Of a stretch of DNA of 10,000 nucleotides, positions 1-8,227 are shown in pieces. The notes under the pieces were generated by a model. The model was not told the DNA's origin. It was given only the letters and a program-made list of their open reading frames with translations, and made no database searches. The stretch lies in assembly GCA_002104895.1 (NCBI GenBank), contig MCFG01000189.1, positions 1 through 10,000 on the forward strand, written 5' to 3'. The first letter of the stretch is position 1, and each line of letters begins with the position of its first letter. Position numbers and translations under genes: made by a program. The DNA comes from Anaeromyces robustus. Lineage: Eukaryota; Neocallimastigomycota; Neocallimastigomycetes; Neocallimastigales; Neocallimastigaceae.

Positions 1-27
1 AGTTTTCTTTGTTTTTTTTTTTTATAG

Positions 28-111
28 TCCGTTTTAAAAAAGCCGTATAAATTTAAAAACAAAACAAAACAAAAGAATACTCCTTTTATATTGATATATA
101 ACGGAAGATAA
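28..111 (+). other. Possible last exon of an upstream gene (weak)
   Basis: A T-rich tract ending in TTTATAG at 21-27 looks like a 3' splice site. It is followed by 27 open codons (28-108) and a TAA stop at 109-111. The short peptide is basic and then hydrophobic, with KKPYKFKN near its start and FILIYNGR at its end, and it matches no family I recognise. The stretch has a few more G/C bases than its surroundings, which is the only other hint of coding. The other two frames close within about eight codons. It could equally be a non-coding exon or chance. Confidence 0.2.
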
Positions 112-340
112 AGGTAATATATATTAATAAAATATTTAATATAAAAATAATTTACATGTAAAAAACATATGACCTTTTTTATTTATATTAATAAAATATC
201 TTTTATTAAATTTAAGAAAAAAAGAATATTTTAATTAAAAATAATAATAATTTAAAAAGTATATAAATAAGGTATTTTCTTTTTAAATTAAAAAGTTTAA
301 TAGAAATAGATTTATAGAATTTTAGTATATTATATTATTT

Positions 341-483
341 TTTTATTATCTTTTTTTTTTTCTTTTTTCTTTTTTAATTATTAATATTCATTTTATTTCT
401 ATTCTCTCTCTTTTTTTTTCTTTTTTTTTTTTCTTTTTTTTTTTACTTTTTTTACTTTTTTTACTTTTTCTTTTTTTTCTTTT

Positions 484-517
<34 letters not shown>
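341..517. repeat. Long T-rich low-complexity tract upstream of gene 1
   Basis: This is an almost pure pyrimidine stretch on the + strand. It has three TTTTTTTAC-like steps around 441-470 and an uninterrupted run of about 32 T at 486-517. Long T tracts upstream of genes are common in very AT-rich fungi and protists and may keep promoter DNA free of nucleosomes; that role is inference. The remainder of 112-938 is AT-rich with no open frame worth reporting. A few short TATA-like words, such as GTATATAAATAA near 259-270, are too frequent in this DNA to be called promoters. Confidence 0.6.
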
Positions 518-520
<3 letters not shown>

Positions 521-810
521 TTTTTAGAATTTAGTATAAAGTAATTTTTATTTTTTTTTAATTCTAGATATTAAAAGTTAATAATATAGGTATCTAAATT
601 ATTAATTTTAAATTTTTTTTGAATAGTTTTAATTATATTTTAATTTTTTTTAATTTCATTTTATTTATATAAAAATATTTTGATATTTTATATATCTATG
701 AAATATCAATTGATAATAATTAATGAATAATAATATACTACATTTTTTATCATAAAATTATTAAAAAAAATAATAATTAATAATTTTTTTATTTTTTTTA
801 ATAATTTCAA

Positions 811-834
811 GTTATTATTTTATTAAATAATAAC
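811..834. promoter_or_regulatory. Perfect 10-bp hairpin 105 bp before the gene 1 start
   Basis: GTTATTATTT at 811-820 and AAATAATAAC at 825-834 are exact reverse complements separated by the 4-base loop TATT. The hairpin lies 104 bases before the ATG at 939, so it could be in the 5' untranslated region or core promoter of gene 1. The arms are nearly all A/T, so the fold would be weak and may be chance. A short AAT microsatellite follows at about 880-900. Confidence 0.3.
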
Positions 835-938
835 AATTATATTAAAAATCAAAATTAATCAGAATTGCTAATAAAGATAACAATAATAATAATAATAATA
901 AAAGATTTATAATTTTGAATATATTGTTGAATTCTATA

Positions 939-2139
939 ATGGAAAATAAAAAAGAAAAAAATGAATTTTTAGATATAAAAGATCCAAGAGCTTCTTTAGG
1001 TTGATATTAAAATAATTAGAAATTCAAATATATGATAATGACAAAATTAAAAAATAAAATCATATAATTTCAAAAAAATCGTCATAAAATATCAAAATTA
1101 ACAAATTTTATTTTATTTTGTTTTAAAGAATCACTTAGAATAACAAAGGAAGCACAAAAACCAAAAATAGTAAGGGTTGAACAGAGTTCATGTAATTATA
1201 TTAAATGAAATTACTAAAGAATATTTTATTTTATTTCATATTTTCAAATAATTATAAAATATAATAATAATATTAATAATAATATTAATAATAATAATAA
1301 TCATTAAGAAATCAAAATTAAAAGAATTTTTTCTTTTAATAAAAAAATTTGAAAATTACTATTTCTTTTTATTATATAAATCAAATATTCATAAATAATA
1401 AATCAAATATATTTTTTTATATATATTCCAAAAAAAAAAAAAAAAAAAAGTATTGGAAAGAGCAAGACTTTTCTTGCCTCAAATAGCGGAAGCAAACTCA
1501 AAATTAGCCAATCAACCTAAAGATAAAATAAATATAGAAAATGTTGATAATAGTCAAAATGGCATAATTAAAATGGTAAATATATATATATATATATAAT
1601 TTTTTTAATATATTATTTTGATATTATTTTATCTGTAAGGAGATTACTAATGTATAATAAATTTATAATTTTTTTTTTATTTTAATGATGTAATATAGGA
1701 TCTTGGTTTAGGTGTATTTGATTGTGTTGATCCAGAGTCATCTAATAGTAATCCAATTTTACCTAAGAAAAACGATATTTTAGAAACTCAGAAAAACTTA
1801 GATTTAAATATTATGTTAAATCCATCTGAATTACCTGATGATTATACTAAGCCTTTAATTCAAATGCTTTCTACTGATGAAAGTACAGATACTTCAAGTT
1901 CAGATACTGATTTGGATACAGATTTAGATTCTAATTCTTCAAATTCAGATTCTTCCACAGATTCTTCTTCGGATACTTCTTCAGATTCAGAAAATGATAG
2001 TAATAGTAGTAGTAGTGATGATGATGATGATGAAAGTATGGATATTGAAAATAAAAAGAATTTGAATACCAAAGATATTATCATGAAAGACGCAAATATG
2101 AATGAAAGTGATAATGAAGATGTAAAAATGGAAAATTAG
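939..2139 (+). CDS. NOPCHAP1/DUF4598-like box C/D snoRNP assembly factor
   Basis: Four exons: 939-999, 1129-1191, 1451-1575 and 1699-2139, with introns of 129, 259 and 123 bp. The product is 229 aa, ending at TAG. Phases at the three junctions are 1, 1 and 0, and each join stays open. The core of the family is visible: LERARLFLPQIAEANSKL at 43-60 and DLGLGVFD at 84-91, followed by a PSELPDDY segment at about 125-132. In animals this family (NOPCHAP1, formerly C12orf45) is known to link the NOP58 protein of box C/D snoRNPs to the R2TP/RUVBL chaperone during assembly in the nucleus. Residues 141-199 form an unstructured run of Ser, Thr, Asp and Glu with many casein-kinase-2-like acidic serine sites. 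A shorter, Lys-containing acidic tail closes the protein. It is somewhat longer than the human protein (about 185 aa), the excess being this tail. The start is the first ATG of a frame continuous with the conserved core. The first intron uses an unusual GTTGAT donor and the second ends in a poly-A acceptor, so exons 1-3 are less certain than exon 4. Family assignment is from recalled motifs. Confidence 0.82.
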
Positions 2140-2210
2140 GAAATTAAATAATCAAAAGTAAAAAAAAAAAAATACTATTATATTTTTTTTTTCTCATTAA
2201 AAAATTAATA

Positions 2211-2386
2211 ATTATTAGATTTTCAGTAATTACAGTTATTCAGTCATTTTTAATATATTTTTTAATAATTATTAGATTTTCAATAATCACAACCATTCAG
2301 TTATTTTTAATATATATTTTTATTATTATTAGATTTTCAATAATTACAATCATTCAGTCATTTTTTTTTAATATATAATTATTAGA
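2211..2386. repeat. 57-bp tandem repeat, three copies plus a partial
   Basis: Units begin with ATTATTAGATTTTCA at 2211, 2268 and 2325, giving two spacings of exactly 57 bp. A partial fourth unit (ATTATTAGA) begins at 2378 after a slightly shortened third copy. Each unit also carries a CATTCAGTCATTTTT-like segment, with single-base differences between copies (CAGTAATTACAG, CAATAATCACAA, CAATAATTACAA). The array starts 72 bases after the gene 1 stop codon, so it is probably in the 3' untranslated region or just beyond. The units are richer in C and G than flanking DNA. Confidence 0.8.
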
Positions 2387-2756
2387 AACATTATTATTAT
2401 TAATAATAATATAGTCTATATTTTTTTTTAATATTTTTTCATTAATTATAGAAGTAGTTATTAGTATTATTTTTTTTATTATTATTTTTTTTTTATTTTT
2501 TTTTTATAAATCAATCTTTTTTTTTTTCTTTCTTTATTTCTTTGTACACTATTATTTTTATAATTTTTATAATTTTTAATTGCTTTTATAAATTATTTTG
2601 ATTTTATTATTATAATTATAAAAATATTTTCTTAGTTTTAATTATAATTATTTTTTACTATATACTTTTTTTTATTTTTTTTTTACCATCATTAGTAATA
2701 TTTATATAAAATTAGAATAATTATTATAGTAATAGTAGTTATATTGGATTAAATGA

Positions 2757-2870
2757 TAAAATTATAAAAAAAATTATAAAAAAAAAAATATAAAAAAAAT
2801 ATAAAAAAAATTATAAAAAAAATATAAAAAAATTATAAAAAAAAATATAAAAAAATTATAAAAAAAAAAG
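2757..2870. repeat. A-rich irregular repeat
   Basis: Runs of seven to nine A are separated by TTAT or TAT, giving a repeated AATTATAAAAAAA / AATATAAAAAAA pattern on the + strand. It is low-complexity DNA that can arise by replication slippage. Nothing suggests a gene. Confidence 0.7.
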
Positions 2871-2963
2871 TATACATTTTATTAAAAAAGAAAAAAAAAA
2901 TTTAAAAATATTGAAATGAAAAAAAAAAAAAATAAAATAAATAAATAAACTACATATAACTTA

Positions 2964-3080
2964 AATAAAAAATAAAAAATAAAAAATAAAAAAAGTATAT
3001 AAATGAACTATATATATATGTTAAATAAAAAGTAAATTTTAAAATTTATTTATTTTTTATTTTTTATTTTTTATTTTTTT
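2964..3080. repeat. Inverted repeat of (AAAAAAT)n and (ATTTTTT)n
   Basis: The left arm at about 2964-2994 repeats AATAAAA-type heptamers. The right arm at about 3050-3080 carries the complementary TATTTTTT heptamers. About 26 bp could pair across a loop of roughly 55 bases. A diverged direct duplication is superimposed: the segment before the left arm (AAACTACATATAACTTAAAT) resembles the start of the loop (AAATGAACTATATATATATG). Both arms are low complexity, so pairing may be accidental. Confidence 0.5.
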
Positions 3081-3540
3081 TTGGTTTTTCTTATATTCCC
3101 AATTATTAGATATTTTTAAACTTTTTTTTTTATTAAATGGTGCTTTAGATTAATTGTTTGTACTTTGTATAAAAAACTCTCATTAAACATTAGAAATATT
3201 GGAATGTTTAATTAATAGAATTAAATATAGAATGAAATATATAAAAATACAAGTTTATTTATATATAATTAAAGATTAGATAAAAGACGGTTTTATATAT
3301 ATATATAATTGATAATTCATTATTTATTTTTATATTATGTTATAATAAAATATTATAAAATGAAATATAATAATATAATGAAATAATAATTAAATAATTA
3401 TATATATTAATATTTATTTTTATTTTATTTTTTGAAAATTTGTTTTGTCTATTATATTATATTTTGTATTATTTTATATTATTTTATTCTATTATATTAT
3501 AATATATGAAGTATTGTAAGTTTACTTATTTTATTTTACC

Positions 3541-3545
3541 AAAAA

Positions 3546-3580
<35 letters not shown>

Positions 3581-3582
3581 AT
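3541..3582. repeat. (AAAT)n microsatellite
   Basis: About ten uninterrupted tetranucleotide units lie in the promoter side of gene 2, roughly 450 bp before its start codon. Similar AAAT arrays recur at 7361-7404 and inside introns of gene 3. Confidence 0.85.
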
Positions 3583-3645
3583 TATAAATGCAATTATAAT
3601 TATATGTTATATAAACAAATTAATATAAAAGAAAGTTTTTTATAT

Positions 3646-3708
3646 ATTAACCACATAACAGAACAGTAAAAAAAAAGTTTTTTTTTTATATTAACCACAT
3701 AATGTGGT
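3646..3708. promoter_or_regulatory. Duplicated ATTAACCACATAA motif, second copy palindromic
   Basis: ATTAACCACATAA occurs at 3646-3658 and again at 3690-3702, 44 bp apart, each preceded by an AAAGTTTTTT-type tract. The second copy extends into the perfect 15-base palindrome ACCACATAATGTGGT at 3694-3708; the first copy has only the left half. The pair lies about 320-380 bp upstream of the gene 2 start codon and is one of the few places in the intergenic DNA with clustered C and G. It could be a protein-binding site; no known factor site is claimed. Confidence 0.4.
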
Positions 3709-3770
3709 GTACATTGTAGGAATAATTCTTGGATTTTATTAAATTTTTTAAATATTTTTAAAATATTAAA

Positions 3771-3885
3771 ATTTATGATTTATGATTTATGATTTATGAT
3801 TTATGATTTGGTTTTTTAATATATAAATATTTAATATTTAATATATTATTATTTAATATATTATTATTTAATATATTATTATTTA
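3771..3885. repeat. Two adjacent short tandem arrays (7 bp and 15 bp)
   Basis: Five exact ATTTATG units fill 3771-3805. After a 31-base gap, three exact TTTAATATATTATTA units fill 3837-3881 and a further unit starts but degenerates. Both lie within about 260 bp of the gene 2 start codon. They probably arose by slippage in promoter DNA. Confidence 0.8.
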
Positions 3886-4025
3886 AAATTTTTGTATAAT
3901 TATAAATAAATTTAAATTTTTTAATTATATTTATAGATTTTTTTTCCTTAACTTAAAAAACATTTCATTTAATTTTGAATTTTTTTTTATTATATTAATT
4001 TAAAAATTTTGTATTCTAATAAATA

Positions 4026-5213
4026 ATGGAAAATCAATCTTCACAGACAAAACATTTTTTCCCATCAGGGCCTAACAAATTTAAAGATCCAAGAGTAACA
4101 GTAAGGAAATTTTATATATTCAAAATTATAAAAATATATTTCATTAAAGTTAATTAATTATACATTTTTTTTAATTGCCTTTTTCATATATTTTATTCAT
4201 TGTTTTTTTTTTTTTTTATAACTTTATAAAATAATTGAAAATATTATTAATAATTAAATAAAATAAATTATATATATAAAAAATGTTAATTTTTTTATTT
4301 TTTATTATATTTATTATTATTTCATATTAAAAAAATGAATTTTTTTTTTATTAGTTTATTCAAGAAACAGAAAAATATGTTTTTAAAGATGAATCACAAA
4401 ATCTTTCTTACGAATGGGATGAAGATAAAAAAGCATGGTTTCCAATGGTATAAAATTAATTAATTCTCTTTAATAAAAAAATTTATATATAAAGCTTTAA
4501 TTTAAATAATTTATCATGGACAGCACATTAATTATACATTTTTATATACATTTATCATACTTATTATTAAAGTGGAATGAACAATTAATTGCTTCACAGC
4601 AATCTGCATATAGTGTAGAGGGTGTTGATGAAACTGTGGGTGAATTGATAAATTAATTATTAATATTATTTTGAATACTTTTTTTTTTTTACTAAAATAA
4701 AATATAATTTTATATAATTATCAATTTTTAAATTAATTAAAAGGAAGAAGTAATAAAACCAAGAGATAAAAGAAAAAAAATATATACTATGGAAGATGAG
4801 GTATATATACATATTTTTATTAATATAACATTATAATAAAATTTATTTAATTGTATTTCAAAATTAATAATATAATATTGATTTTATAAATTTTTAAATT
4901 TTTTATATTGAAAAATTAAATTAATTTTATATGAAATTTCAAATAATTAAATCATTATTTTTTTTTATCGAATACATATAATTTTTCATTATATTAAATG
5001 TTATAGTCAGCTAAGAAAAAACCAAAGACAGAAAAGAAAAAGATTATTACTTCTGTTTATGTTTCAGGATTACCATTTGATACCACATTAGACGAAATGA
5101 AAAAAGTATTTTCAAAATATGGAATTATATCAGAAGATATTAATACTGGTTAATATATGAAATTTATTTAATTTTTTTTATAGTTTTTTATATAATAAAT
5201 ATAAATATATTAA

Positions 5214-5247
<34 letters not shown>

Positions 5248-6801
5248 GAAGTAAAACTGTTAATGAAATTTTCAATAATAACAATAAAAATACATTATGA
5301 AATAAATAGCTTTTCATTTTTTATTAATTAATTATTATTATTTAATTTATAATGTTATTAAAATTAATTATTATTATTATATATAGGTCAACCAAGGATT
5401 AAGTTATATAAAGATAGTGAGGGAAATTTAAAAGGTGATGGTTTAGTCACATTTTTAAAACCAGAATCTGTCGAATTATGTATAAATTTATTAGATGAAG
5501 CTGATTTTAGATTAGGTGAAAATTCAAAAATTAGAGTTCAAAAGGTAAATTTCATATTCTTGCTTATTTATTTATTTAATTTAATAATAATAATAGTTAA
5601 TAATAATTAATAATAATAATAATAATAGCATATTGAAATAACTTTATAATAAATAAATAATATATTAATATATTATTTATTTATTTACTTATTTATTTAC
5701 TTATATATATATATATTAAAATAAAAAATATAGGCTGAATTTAAAGAAAAAGAAAAAACTAATGATAACTCACATAAAAATCCTGATAATAAAAGAAAAA
5801 TTCAACAAAAGATTATAAAACAACAAAAGTATTATATATTTATTTATATTTTTATATATTTATATTTTTTTATATTTATTATATTTTATTTATTATTTAT
5901 TTATTCTTTTTCCATATTAATATTTTGAATTTTGAATTTTGAATACTTTAATTAATAATAAAAGAAAATTAGATTGGTTCGATGAAACTACTGGTAAAAG
6001 AGCAGAAAAATCCAAAAAAGTTATGATATTGAAAAATATGTTTACTGTAGAAGAAATTGAGGTGAATTGATTAATAAATATAAATATTATTATTATTATT
6101 ATAATATTAAAATGATTTATTAATATATATATATATATATTTATTATATAATAAAGGAAGATCCATCTTTAATTTTAGATTTAAAAGAAGATGTTAGAAC
6201 AGAATGTGAAAATTTTGGCGAAGTAACAAATGTTGTTTTATATGAAGTAAATATTAAAACCATATTATATTAAATATTATATATTTAATATTATTATATT
6301 AGTTTAATAATTTTTCCATTGTATATAATTTATTAATTATTATTTGTATTATTATTATTATTATAAATAATAGAAAAATCCAGAAGGTGTTATATCTGTA
6401 AGATTTAAAGATGAACTTAGTGTATTATTATGTATAAGAGTAAGTTTTTACTAATATTTAAAATACAATTATAATAATAATAATAATAATAATAAAAATA
6501 TAATTGAATTAACAAAAACAAATTTACTTTTTATTTTATTTAATTATTTATTCATTTATTAAAGAAAATGAATGGTAGATATTTTGCTGGTAAAAGAATT
6601 GTAGCTGAAGTATATGATGGTAAAACAAAATATAAAGTAACAAATCCATTAGAAGATAAGGAAGAAGAAGAAAGAAAGCGGTCTGAAAGATATAGACAAT
6701 TCTTAAATCAACAAGATCAAGAAGATCAAGAAATTGATAATTCAAATACAAATGCAAATACAAATACTATTAATGAAAATAAATCAAATGAAACAAAATA
6801 A
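4026..6801 (+). CDS. HTATSF1/Cus2-type U2 snRNP splicing factor
   Basis: Eleven exons: 4026-4100, 4355-4447, 4573-4635, 4744-4800, 5007-5148, 5387-5544, 5734-5828, 5965-6061, 6157-6246, 6374-6439 and 6565-6801. Together they encode 390 aa, ending at TAA. This family binds the U2 snRNP protein SF3B1 and helps U2 and Prp5 function before prespliceosome formation in the nucleus. The N-terminal part has the family's tryptophan-rich segment YEWDEDKKAWFP (44-55), then WNEQLIASQQSAY (57-69). A Lys-rich linker (about 81-108) precedes the first RRM (about 112-195), with RNP2 VYVSGL at 113-118 and an RNP1-like KGDGLVTF at 159-166. A linker with LDWFDETTGKR (230-240) leads to a U2AF-homology motif domain (about 245-332), with VMILKNMF at 247-254, an acidic first helix (EDVRTECENFG, 271-281) and the diagnostic Arg-X-Phe as RYF at 317-319. 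That motif grips a tryptophan in SF3B1-type ligands. The C-terminus is acidic/basic, then Asn/Thr-rich. The intron 3 junction is ambiguous: donor 4636 with acceptor 4743, or donor 4640 with acceptor 4747, also keeps the frame. Length suits a compact fungal member; the human protein is much longer through an acidic tail. Confidence 0.92.
5213..5247. repeat. (AAT)n microsatellite inside intron 5 of gene 2
   Basis: About eleven AAT units lie in the intron between exons 5 and 6, which both encode the first RRM. Shorter AAT tracts recur in intron 6 (about 5584-5628) and intron 10 (about 6471-6497). They are typical of introns in this sequence. Confidence 0.8.
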
Positions 6802-7205
6802 TTTATTTAAAACCTCTCTATTAATTATAATATACATATTTTTTAATAATTTTAAATTTTTTATTTCTTTTTTTTAAATAAATATTTAAAATTCAATTAT
6901 AAATAAATAAAATAACGAAAAAAAATTTTTTTAAAAATAAATTTTAATACATTTAATTTTTTTAAGATACTAAATATTTTGACATAAATGAATGCCTCTT
7001 AAAATAATGATAATATTATTAACATTCGTAGTGATATGAATAATTTTATTTAAATATATATATATATATTTAATTGTTTAAATGAGATTACTATAATTCT
7101 TATTATTAGCATTTTAATTTTTAATTAAAAAAAAAAAAAAGAAAGAAAAAAATAAGGTATCTGAATTTTTTTTATATTCTTTTGAATGATGTATTTTATT
7201 ATAAT

Positions 7206-7350
7206 ATTATTTTTAAATAATGAGAATTAAGAAAAAAAAAAAAAAAAAAAAAAGTTCGATATTATGTTTAAATAATGATAATTAAAAAAATTAATATATA
7301 GATAAAGTTTTTAATATTATGTTTAAATAAGTTTAAATAATGAGATAATT
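7206..7350. repeat. 55-bp tandem repeat, three copies
   Basis: ATTATxTTTAAATAATGA units start at 7206, 7261 and 7316, two spacings of exactly 55 bp. Each is followed by an (A)ATTAA word and an A-rich filler, which in the first copy is a run of about 21 A. The third copy carries an internal 10-base duplication, GTTTAAATAA at 7321-7330 and again at 7331-7340. The array lies about midway between the convergent genes. Confidence 0.7.
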
Positions 7351-7360
7351 AAAATAAAAA

Positions 7361-7404
7361 AAATAAATAAATGAATAAATAAATAAATAAATAAATAAAT
7401 AAAT
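7361..7404. repeat. (AAAT)n microsatellite
   Basis: This is a run of about ten AAAT units with one interruption (ATGA near 7371-7374). It directly follows the 55-bp array. Confidence 0.8.
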
Positions 7405-7606
7405 TAAATATTTATATTTTATGAATAGTTATGAATAATATTTAATAGTTTTAATGATATATAATTATATTAAATATATGTTAATATATAATGAAGAGTA
7501 AGTAGATAGATTATGTATTTTATTATAAATATTTTTTTTAATATTTTTAATATATTAATATGTGGATTAATATATATTGTATATTATTTACTAATTAATT
7601 AAAATA

Positions 7607-7640
<34 letters not shown>

Positions 7641-7647
7641 TTTTTTT

Positions 7648-8172
7648 TTAGTTAATATAAAATTTCGTTTGATCTTTTTTCTCTTTTTTAATATATTTAA
7701 TTTTACCGTTCGAATAAGTGAACATTTGAGAACAATATTTATAAAATTTAATATATTTTTCAATTAATTCATGTTCATTATCAGTATTAATACATCCACA
7801 TGTATAAGTTTTATGTATTTTGCATAAATCATATTTTAAAAAATAAAAATAAGTTCTAGGATCATCTCCACTACCTTTAATAGAATAATATATTTTATCC
7901 CAAGAGAATAATATTAATATTAACAAATAACATATTCCATTAATTGTTGAATTAAATAAAACATATGCATCACCATTTTTATATATTAATAAATAACTTA
8001 TTATCTTTTTTTTTTTTTTTTTTTTTTTTAATAATAATAAAAAGAAAATATAAATGTTAAAATGGTATACATATTTTATTATATTATATACATAATAATA
8101 TATTTAATTATTGAGATTTTTATATAAATAATAAATAAATTAAATAAATAAATAAATAAATATATTAATATA

Positions 8173-8227
<55 letters not shown>

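Larger units (their letters stand above)
2140..4025. other. Repeat-rich intergenic region between genes 1 and 2
   Basis: This stretch of about 1.9 kb holds no open frame that looks coding on either strand. It must contain the 3' untranslated region and polyadenylation site of gene 1 and the promoter of gene 2. From left to right it has a 57-bp tandem array (2211-2386), T-rich DNA (about 2400-2690), an A-rich ATATAAAAAAA-type tract (about 2757-2870), an inverted repeat (2964-3080), a small dyad ATTAAACATT/AATGTTTAAT (3182-3212), an AAAT microsatellite (3541-3582), a duplicated motif with a palindrome (3646-3708), and 7-bp and 15-bp arrays (3771-3885). No RNA gene could be recognised. Confidence 0.6.
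6802..7647. other. Intergenic region between convergent genes 2 and 3
   Basis: The stop codons of genes 2 and 3 face each other across about 850 bp, so both 3' untranslated regions and polyadenylation sites lie here. AATAAA-like words are abundant (for example around 6878-6912 on the + strand) and cannot be ranked. The region contains A runs, a 55-bp tandem array, an AAAT microsatellite at 7361-7404 and an ATT microsatellite at about 7607-7640. No coding frame or RNA gene was seen. Confidence 0.6.

Noticed and set aside
340-520. Poly-T tracts as the trace of a retrotransposed element
   Set aside because: There are no target-site duplications, no coding remnant and no matching body; simple slippage explains them.
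1860-2084. Open frame on the - strand rich in Ser, Leu and Glu
   Set aside because: It is the antisense shadow of the Ser/Asp-rich tail of gene 1; the + strand frame joins to conserved exons.
2211-2386. CRISPR-like array
   Set aside because: The units are adjacent tandem copies without unique spacers, in a eukaryotic genome.
3182-3212. Hairpin ATTAAACATT/AATGTTTAAT as a regulatory RNA
   Set aside because: A 10-bp A/T stem with an 11-base loop is expected by chance in DNA of this composition, and nothing nearby supports transcription.
6548-6763. Open frame on the - strand rich in Leu and Tyr
   Set aside because: It lies opposite the last exon of gene 2, which encodes the UHM Arg-X-Phe motif, so it is a shadow.
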